From JBFKQC01 sp041627895 (GTDB taxonomy: Bacteria > Pseudomonadota > Alphaproteobacteria > Rhodobacterales > Rhodobacteraceae): a DNA stretch of 16,366 bases. The DNA lies in contig JBFKQC010000083.1 in NCBI GenBank assembly GCA_041627895.1, positions 1 through 16,366 of the forward strand, written 5' to 3'. Positions 11,448 through 16,366 of the stretch are shown here, piece after piece. The notes under the pieces were generated by a model. The model did not search any database. It was not told the DNA's origin and worked only from the letters and a program-made list of their open reading frames with translations. Made by a program: the position numbers and the translations under genes. Every line of letters begins with the position of its first letter. Position 1 is the stretch's first letter.

Positions 11448-13670
11448 ATGGCACGATCCGACAATCCCGACATCATCTACACCACGGTCGACGAGGCGCC
11501 GGAACTGGCGAGCGCGTCGTTCCTGCCGATCATCCGCGCCTTCGCCGGACCGGCGGGCATCGAGGTCGGCACACGCGACATCTCGCTGGCCGGGCGGATC
11601 ATCGCGGCGTTCCCGGAACACCTGACCGAGGCGCAGCGCCAGTCGGACGACCTGGCGGAACTGGGCGAACTGGTCAAGACGCCGGGCGCCAACGTGATCA
11701 AGCTGCCCAACATTTCTGCCTCGGTGCCGCAGCTTGTGGCGGCGGTCGAGGAGTTGCAGGCCCAGGGCTATGCGCTGCCGGATTATCCCGAAGAGCCCGC
11801 GACCGACGAGGAGAAATCGGTGCGCGCGCGCTATGACGCGATCAAGGGCTCGGCGGTGAACCCGGTGCTGCGCGAAGGCAACTCGGACCGGCGCGCGGCG
11901 CGGGCGGTGAAGAACTACGCCAAGGCGAACCCGCATTCGATGGGCGAATGGGCCCCGGCCAGCAAGACGCATGTCTCGTCGATGGCCGGCGGCGACTTTT
12001 TCGCCAACGAGAAATCCGCGACGATCGCCGCGGCGCAGGCCGGCGACGCGCGGATCGAGTTCGAGGCGAAGGGCGGCAAGGTGACGGTGCTGAAGGCCGC
12101 CTGGCCGCTGGAGGAAGGCACCATCGCAGATGCGACCTTCCTGTCGGCGCGGGCGCTGGGGGCGTTCCTGGCCGAGCAGATCGAAGCCACAAGGCGCGAC
12201 GGCATCATGTTCTCGCTGCACCTTAAGGCGACGATGATGAAGGTCTCGGACCCGATCATCTTCGGCCACGCGGTGCGCGCCTGGCTGGGGCCGGTGTGGG
12301 ACAAGCACGGCGCGGACATCCGGGCGGCCGGGGGCGACCCCAATTCCGGCCTGGGCGCGGTGCTCGATGCCGTCGCCGCCATGCCGGACGGCAAGACGAT
12401 CCTGGCCGGGATCGAGGCGCTGCGCGGCGCGCATCCCGAAATCTACATGGTCGACAGCGACCGCGGCATCACCAACCTGCACGTGCCGTCCGACGTGATC
12501 ATCGACGCCTCGATGCCGGCGATCATCCGCGCCGGCGGCAAGGGCTGGGATTCGACCGGCGCCAAGGGCGACGTCAACTGCGTGATCCCCGACCGCTGCT
12601 ATGCGCCGGTCTATGACGAGGCGATTGCGTTCTTCAAGGCGAACGGCGCGCTGGACCCGACCACCGCGGGCGCGGTGGCGAATGTCGGCCTGATGGCGCA
12701 GAAGGCCGAGGAATACGGCAGCCACCCGACCACCTTCGAGGCGCCGTCCGACGGCACGTTCCGGATCGTGCTGGCGAATGGCGAGGTGCTGCATTCGCAC
12801 GAGGTCGAGGCGGGCGACATCTGGCGCGCCTGCACGGTGAAAAGGGCGCCGATCGAGAACTGGATCGGCCTTGCGCTGGACCGTCAGCGGCTGACGGGGT
12901 CGGAGGCGATCTTTTGGCTGAACGCCGCGCGCGCGCATGACGCCGAGCTGATCAAGTACGTGAAGTCCGCGCTGGAAGCCGCTGGCGTGGCGGATAAATT
13001 CCAGATCATAGCGCCGCGCGAAGCGACCCGCCAGACGCTGGAGACGATCACCGCGGGGCGGGATTCGATCGCGATCACCGGCAACGTGCTGCGCGATTAC
13101 CTGACCGATCTTTTCCCGATCCTGGAACTGGGGACCTCGGCCAAGATGCTGTCGATCGTCAAGCTGATGAACGGCGGCGGGCTGTTCGAGACCGGCGCGG
13201 GCGGCTCGGCGCCGAAGCACGTGCAGCAGTTGCAGGCGGAAAACCACCTGCGCTGGGATTCGATGGGCGAGTTCTGCGCGCTCGGCGAGGCGCTGAGCTT
13301 TCTGGCCGATGCGAAAGGCAACGCCAAGGCGGGCGTGCTGGGTGCCGCGGCCGAGGCCGCGACGCAGGGCATCCTTGACCACGGCCGCTCGCCCGGGCGC
13401 AAGGTGGGCCAGCCCGACAACCGGGCCAGCCACTACTGGTTCGCGCGCTACTGGGCCGAGGCGCTGGCGGCGCAGACCGGTGATGTCGGGCTGGCGGCGC
13501 ATTTCGCGCCGGTCGCGAAGGCGCTGGCGGACGGCGAGGCGGCGATCCTGGCGGAGCTGGCCGCCGGGGCGGGCAGCCCGGCGGATACCGGCGGCTATTA
13601 CCATACCGACCCGGCCAAGACCGCGGCGGTGATGCGCCCCAGCGCGACGCTGAACGCGATCATCGGCTGA
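11448..13670 (+). CDS. icd: NADP-dependent isocitrate dehydrogenase, monomeric type
   Basis: A 740-residue protein of the monomeric isocitrate dehydrogenase family (Azotobacter vinelandii/Corynebacterium glutamicum type), which catalyses the same reaction as the neighbouring 404-residue enzyme with a fused, duplicated architecture. Seen: DEAPELAS and DISLAGRIIAAFPE at the N-terminus, KLPNISASVPQL, GSAVNPVLREGNSDRR (Ser135, Arg142 and Arg148 align with the substrate-binding Ser132/Arg139/Arg145 of the Azotobacter enzyme, by memory), LKATMMKVSDPIIFGH, VDSDRGITNLHVPSDVIIDA, GDVNCVIPDRCYAPVYDEAI, and C-terminal LRWDSMGEFCALGEA. Length is normal and there is no break. I chose the ATG at 11448, which has AGGAGAGG (11433-11440) 7 bases upstream and the family N-terminus; the frame is open further upstream but without similarity. 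A perfect hairpin follows 2 bases after the stop. The role beside the dimeric enzyme is inferred to be conditional or redundant. Confidence 0.97.
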   Translation: MARSDNPDIIYTTVDEAPELASASFLPIIRAFAGPAGIEVGTRDISLAGRIIAAFPEHLTEAQRQSDDLAELGELVKTPGANVIKLPNISASVPQLVAAVEELQAQGYALPDYPEEPATDEEKSVRARYDAIKGSAVNPVLREGNSDRRAARAVKNYAKANPHSMGEWAPASKTHVSSMAGGDFFANEKSATIAAAQAGDARIEFEAKGGKVTVLKAAWPLEEGTIADATFLSARALGAFLAEQIEATRRDGIMFSLHLKATMMKVSDPIIFGHAVRAWLGPVWDKHGADIRAAGGDPNSGLGAVLDAVAAMPDGKTILAGIEALRGAHPEIYMVDSDRGITNLHVPSDVIIDASMPAIIRAGGKGWDSTGAKGDVNCVIPDRCYAPVYDEAIAFFKANGALDPTTAGAVANVGLMAQKAEEYGSHPTTFEAPSDGTFRIVLANGEVLHSHEVEAGDIWRACTVKRAPIENWIGLALDRQRLTGSEAIFWLNAARAHDAELIKYVKSALEAAGVADKFQIIAPREATRQTLETITAGRDSIAITGNVLRDYLTDLFPILELGTSAKMLSIVKLMNGGGLFETGAGGSAPKHVQQLQAENHLRWDSMGEFCALGEALSFLADAKGNAKAGVLGAAAEAATQGILDHGRSPGRKVGQPDNRASHYWFARYWAEALAAQTGDVGLAAHFAPVAKALADGEAAILAELAAGAGSPADTGGYYHTDPAKTAAVMRPSATLNAIIG

Positions 13671-13672
13671 TC

Positions 13673-13694
13673 CCGGGGCCGGTCGCGGCCCCGG
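13673..13694 (+). terminator. Hairpin directly after the monomeric isocitrate dehydrogenase gene
   Basis: CCGGGGCCG-GTCG-CGGCCCCGG is a perfect 9-bp stem with a four-base loop, 2 bases after the stop codon. No T run follows. The rest of the gap up to 13813 holds further small palindromes (GTCCG-GCA-CGGAC at 13694-13706; GTCCGGCGCCGGAC at 13741-13754) and no gene. Confidence 0.55.
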
Positions 13695-13813
13695 TCCGGC
13701 ACGGACGGAGCGGTCCCGGGGGCGTGCGCGATCCGCGGGCGTCCGGCGCCGGACACGGGACAGGCGTGTGCTCTTCGGCTATGCTCAACCCATAGTCACC
13801 AAGGAGCATTTCG

Positions 13814-14989
13814 TTGAAGCGCATTGCGGTCTATTGCGACGGCACCTGGAACCGGCCCGACGCGCCGTATCCGACCAACGTCTACAAGCTTTTCAGCGCC
13901 ACCAAGCGGACCGACCGGAAGGGTGTCACGCAGCTGGTGAAATACATCCCCGGCGTCGGCACGGGATACGGGATGAAGGGCGTGCAGGCGGCGTGGGACA
14001 GGTTCCGCGGCGGGGTGTTCGGCGCCGGGGTGACGCGCAACATCATGAACGCCTATACCTTCCTGGCCGAGCATTACGAGCCGCGAGATCAGCTGTACAT
14101 TTTCGGCTTTTCGCGCGGCGCCTTCACGGCGCGGTCGCTGGCGGGGCTGCTCAGGTCCTCGGGGCTGCCGCCGAACGCCAAGGTCTATCTGGCGCAGCGC
14201 GCGCTGCGGCGCTATCGCGACCCGTCGCCGGCTACCGCGCCGGACCATATCGAAAGCTGGAAATTCCGGCGGGCCTTTTCGCCGCTTCTCGCCACCAGCG
14301 AGGACGAGGCGCGCTGGCGGCTGGGCGAGGGGGCAGCGGCCGAGCCGGCGCTGCTGACGGTCACCTATCTGGGGGTCTGGGACACGGTCGGCGCGCTCGG
14401 CGTGCCGGGGCACTACCGGCTGCTGGCGCGGCTGCTGAACGGCAAGAACGAGTTTCACGACCTCAAGCTGTCGCGCAGCGTCATGTCGGCGCGCCACGCC
14501 GTCAGCATCGACGAGCGGCGGCGCTTCTTTCCGCCGGCGCTGTGGGAGAACATGGTGACGCTGAACGAATTGCGCTCGGGGCGCGAGCGGCCCTATCGCC
14601 AGCTCTGGTTTCCGGGCGATCACGGGTCGGTCGGCGGCGGCGGCGACATCGTGGGGCTGTCGAACATCGCGCTCGGCTGGGTCGCCGAAGGGGCCGCCGG
14701 GCAGGGGCTGGAATTCGACGCGGACGCGATGGCGGGATACGCGGCGGAAGAGAACTGCCGCGATCCGCTGCACAACCAGACGGCTGCGCCGGGGCCGGTG
14801 ACGCGGGCGATGCGGCGGTTCGCGGTGGACCGGAGCGGGCCGGGCGATTCCTGGGACATCAGCGCCGCGGCGCGCGACCGATGGAACGCCGATCCGCCGC
14901 CCGGGGCGGCGGGCTGGCCCTATCGGCCGGTACCGCTGGGCAGGTTTGCCGACGAGATCACCGAGGCCCGGTCCCCGCGGCCGGGATGA
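13814..14989 (+). CDS. DUF2235 domain protein, putative alpha/beta-hydrolase (Tle1-like fold)
   Basis: A 391-residue protein opening with KRIAVYCDGTWNRPDAPYPTNV, the DUF2235 hallmark. The nucleophile elbow is GFSRG (Ser100); Asp190 in VWDTVG and His270 in PGDHGSVGGG complete a likely Ser-Asp-His triad. DUF2235 is the domain of Tle1-type type VI secretion phospholipase effectors, but most stand-alone chromosomal copies like this one have no proven substrate. There is no signal peptide, membrane segment or secretion-system gene nearby. The start is TTG at 13814, supported by AAGGAG (13801-13806) with 7 bases spacing and by the conserved N-terminus; no ATG fits. A Pro/Gly-rich C-terminal tail ends at a repeat-rich convergent junction. 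It is probably a single-gene transcript. Lipase, esterase or phospholipase activity is inference. Confidence 0.87.
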   Translation: MKRIAVYCDGTWNRPDAPYPTNVYKLFSATKRTDRKGVTQLVKYIPGVGTGYGMKGVQAAWDRFRGGVFGAGVTRNIMNAYTFLAEHYEPRDQLYIFGFSRGAFTARSLAGLLRSSGLPPNAKVYLAQRALRRYRDPSPATAPDHIESWKFRRAFSPLLATSEDEARWRLGEGAAAEPALLTVTYLGVWDTVGALGVPGHYRLLARLLNGKNEFHDLKLSRSVMSARHAVSIDERRRFFPPALWENMVTLNELRSGRERPYRQLWFPGDHGSVGGGGDIVGLSNIALGWVAEGAAGQGLEFDADAMAGYAAEENCRDPLHNQTAAPGPVTRAMRRFAVDRSGPGDSWDISAAARDRWNADPPPGAAGWPYRPVPLGRFADEITEARSPRPG

Positions 14990-15042
14990 CCGGGCCGGGA
15001 CCCGGGCCGGGACCGGTCCCGCAGCCGCCCCGCAGCCGCCCC
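14990..15042. repeat. Tandem repeats and palindrome at a convergent gene junction
   Basis: Starting at the base after the DUF2235 stop: two direct copies of CCGGGCCGGGAC (14990-15001, 15002-15013), a perfect 14-bp palindrome CGGGACCGGTCCCG (15008-15021), and two direct copies of GCAGCCGCCCC (15021-15031, 15032-15042). The palindrome may serve as a bidirectional terminator between the convergent genes; the direct repeats may be slippage products. Confidence 0.6.
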
Positions 15043-15055
15043 GACCCGTCCCGCG

Positions 15056-15709
15056 TCAGCGCGTGGTCTCTGTCAGGCGGCGGCGCACGTAGGTGTCGAC
15101 CTCGCCGATCATCTGCTCCATGTACGGGTCCTCGAAGAAGTGCCCGGCGCCCACGACCTCGGTATGGGTGATGGTGATGCCCTTCTGCTCGTGCAGCTTC
15201 TCGACCAGAAGATAAGTGTCCTTCGGCGGCGCCACGCGGTCGGAGGTGCCGTTGATGATCAGCCCCGACGAGGGGCAGGGCGCGAGGAACGAGAAATCGT
15301 ACATGTTCGCCGGCGGGCTGACCGAGATGAAGCCAGTGATCTCGGGCCGGCGCATCAGGAGCTGCATGCCGATCCAGGCGCCGAAGCTGAAGCCGGCGAC
15401 CCAGCAATGCTTGGCGTTCTGGTTCATCGATTGCAGGTAGTCGAGCGCGCTGGCGGCATCGGAAAGCTCGCCGATGCCCTGGTCGTATTCGCCCTGGCTG
15501 CGCCCGACGCCGCGAAAGTTGAACCTGAGCACGGTGAAGCCCATGTTGAAGAAGGCATAGTGCAGGTTGTAGACCACGCGGTTGTTCATCGTGCCGCCGA
15601 ATTGCGGATGCGGGTGCAGCACGATGGCGATCGGCGCGTCCTTCGACTTTTGCGGGTGATAGCGGCCCTCTAGCCGGCCCTCGGGGCCGGGGAAAATCAC
15701 TTCGGGCAT
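15056..15709 (-). CDS. Alpha/beta hydrolase of the COG2945 type
   Basis: A 217-residue cytoplasmic alpha/beta hydrolase. Seen: LHPHPQFGGTMNNRVVYNL after the first strand, FRGVGRSQGEYDQGIGE, the nucleophile elbow AGFSFGAW (Ser108), Asp157 in GTSDRVAPP and His190 in VGAGHFFEDP, forming a complete Ser-Asp-His triad. The HPHPQFGGTM segment and overall length fit the short alpha/beta hydrolases grouped as COG2945, whose substrates are generally unknown; it could be a carboxylesterase or peptidase-like enzyme. The ATG at 15709-15707 follows GAGGGG (minus strand) at 4 bases and starts with the family-like MPEVIFPGPEGRLEGRYHP. There is no signal peptide. It is divergent from iscR, with 188 bases between the starts, and convergent with the DUF2235 gene; no functional link to either can be seen. 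Confidence 0.87.
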   Translation of the reverse strand: MPEVIFPGPEGRLEGRYHPQKSKDAPIAIVLHPHPQFGGTMNNRVVYNLHYAFFNMGFTVLRFNFRGVGRSQGEYDQGIGELSDAASALDYLQSMNQNAKHCWVAGFSFGAWIGMQLLMRRPEITGFISVSPPANMYDFSFLAPCPSSGLIINGTSDRVAPPKDTYLLVEKLHEQKGITITHTEVVGAGHFFEDPYMEQMIGEVDTYVRRRLTETTR

Positions 15710-15762
15710 GCGTCCCCTCGTCTTGTGCGTCCGGTCCGGCGCCGCGAGCCCAGCGGCAATTC

Positions 15763-15790
15763 TTGACGAATTCTGTCGGGCACCTTAGAA
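15763..15790 (+). promoter_or_regulatory. Candidate iscR promoter
   Basis: TTGACG (15763-15768) and TTAGAA (15785-15790) are separated by 16 bases. The -35 lies in an AT-rich AATTCTTGACGAATTCT element (15758-15774) that shares AATTCTTG with the repeat cluster upstream of alaS. The -10 overlaps the Irr/ICE-like palindrome. The leader of about 100 bases contains a GCGGCGC-TG-GCGCCGC repeat (15803-15818). Confidence 0.45.
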
Positions 15791-15799
15791 CGTTTCTAA
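15785..15799. promoter_or_regulatory. Irr/ICE-like iron-responsive palindrome at the iscR promoter
   Basis: TTAGAA-CGT-TTCTAA is a perfect 6-bp inverted repeat with a 3-base spacer. It matches the core of the iron control element (TTTAGAA-N3-TTCTAAA) reported for Irr in Rhizobiales and Rhodobacterales, lacking only the outermost T/A pair. It overlaps the candidate -10, which would suit repression under iron limitation or haem-dependent control. Confidence 0.6.
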
Positions 15800-15897
15800 T
15801 TCGCGGCGCTGGCGCCGCCGCAGGTCGGATTGGAGTTAATGTTCCTTGGGCCTGCCGTCAATGCACCACCGCTGCGGCGGGGCCGATCGGGGATGCC

Positions 15898-16356
15898 ATG
15901 AAACTCAGCACCAAGGGACGCTATGCGATGGTGGCGCTGGCCGATCTGGCGGCGCAGCCGCCCGAGACGCTGTTGTCGCTGGCCGAGATTTCCAGGCGCC
16001 AGGACATCTCGCTTCCGTATCTCGAGCAGCTTTTCGTCAAGCTGCGGCGGGCGGAACTGGTCGAGTCGGTCCGGGGCCCGGGCGGCGGCTATCGCCTGGC
16101 GCGCCCGGCGAGCGAGATCAGGGTGTCGGAAGTGCTGGGCGCGGTGGACGAAACCGTCAGCGCGATGCACACTGGCGCCGGCGCGCACGGCGCCGTGTCG
16201 GGCAGCCGGGCGCAGTCGATGACCAACCGTCTGTGGGAGGGTCTGAGCGCGCATGTCTACGTGTTCCTGCACCAGACGCGGCTTAGCGACGTGGTGAACA
16301 ACGAACTGGCGCCGTGCCAGGCAGTGCCGAGCCTGTTCGAGATGGTGGACGAGTGA
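15898..16356 (+). CDS. iscR: Rrf2-family iron-sulfur regulator IscR (single-cysteine type)
   Basis: A 152-residue Rrf2-type winged-helix regulator. The N-terminus MKLSTKGRYAMVALADLA, the recognition region DISLPYLEQLFVKLRRAELVESVRGPGGGYRLARP (residues 36-70) and LTNRLWEGLS-like helix (here SMTNRLWEGLSAHV) identify IscR. The whole protein has one cysteine, Cys140 in LAPCQAVP, instead of the three clustered cysteines of E. coli IscR; R. sphaeroides IscR is reported to bind its cluster with a single conserved cysteine and to repress Fe-S genes. The ATG at 15898 is chosen from the conserved start, with a weak GGGGA (15889-15893) 4 bases upstream; a longer open frame from 15763 would cover the promoter. 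The stop overlaps a GTG (16353-16355) that may start the next gene, probably of the suf operon, but only ten bases remain. Confidence 0.93.
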   Translation: MKLSTKGRYAMVALADLAAQPPETLLSLAEISRRQDISLPYLEQLFVKLRRAELVESVRGPGGGYRLARPASEIRVSEVLGAVDETVSAMHTGAGAHGAVSGSRAQSMTNRLWEGLSAHVYVFLHQTRLSDVVNNELAPCQAVPSLFEMVDE

Positions 16357-16366
16357 GCGCCCTGTC

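Noticed and set aside
11187..13604. An 805-residue minus-strand open frame opposite the monomeric isocitrate dehydrogenase gene
   Set aside because: Antisense to a complete conserved gene, low-complexity composition, and it also crosses the divergent promoter region.
13768..15171. A 467-residue plus-strand open frame overlapping the DUF2235 gene
   Set aside because: Ala/Arg/Gly-rich shadow frame; the DUF2235 frame carries the conserved motifs and has the good ribosome site.
13814..15709. A toxin-immunity or type VI secretion effector module formed by the DUF2235 protein and the adjacent hydrolase
   Set aside because: The genes are convergent, not an operon, the second is a COG2945-type enzyme with its own catalytic triad and no lipoprotein signal, and no secretion component is present.
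15763..15897. N-terminal extension of IscR by 45 residues
   Set aside because: It would place the coding start inside the promoter -35 and Irr-like site, and the Rrf2 family begins at MKLSTKGRYAM.

Overview
This window is a GC-rich (roughly 70% by eye) stretch of an alphaproteobacterial chromosome, most likely a Rhodobacterales (Rhodobacteraceae/Paracoccaceae) member. Pointers are the cckA-recA-alaS gene order, a TTAA-N7-TTAA CtrA-type site in front of cckA, an alphaproteobacterial GAAC-N7-GAAC SOS box in front of recA, and an IscR with a single cysteine, the type described in Rhodobacter sphaeroides. The genus cannot be fixed from sequence reading alone. I see no tRNA, rRNA, CRISPR array, insertion sequence, prophage or integrase, and no gene-free stretch longer than about 265 bases.

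Layout. 1-1036: 3' part of an RsmB/NOP-family rRNA m5C methyltransferase that starts outside the window. 1117-3408: cckA, the hybrid kinase at the head of the CckA-ChpT-CtrA phosphorelay. 3671-4747: recA with its own promoter and SOS box. 4994-7666: alaS, followed closely by a small DUF1330 gene (7669-7953). 8021-9841 (minus): the translational GTPase typA/bipA. 10027-11241 (minus): homodimeric, eukaryote-like NADP-isocitrate dehydrogenase. 11448-13670 (plus, divergent): a second, monomeric-type NADP-isocitrate dehydrogenase of 740 residues. 13814-14989: a DUF2235 alpha/beta-hydrolase-like protein with a TTG start. 15056-15709 (minus): a small alpha/beta hydrolase. 15898-16356: iscR, probably the first gene of the suf Fe-S assembly operon that would continue past the right edge.

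How the pieces fit. Nearly all genes are core functions: cell-cycle/motility signalling, DNA repair, translation, TCA cycle and Fe-S homeostasis. The window does not show an obvious new defence, mobile or biosynthetic system. The interesting material lies in the intergenic DNA: a CtrA-type box before cckA (possible feedback on the phosphorelay), an SOS box before recA, a cluster of AAGAATT inverted repeats and two competing hairpins between recA and alaS, twin perfect palindromes plus a start-site-covering hairpin before typA, a shared operator-like repeat between the two isocitrate dehydrogenase genes, and an Irr/ICE-like palindrome on the iscR promoter. The clearest gene-level curiosity is the head-to-head placement of two structurally distinct enzymes for the same TCA-cycle step.
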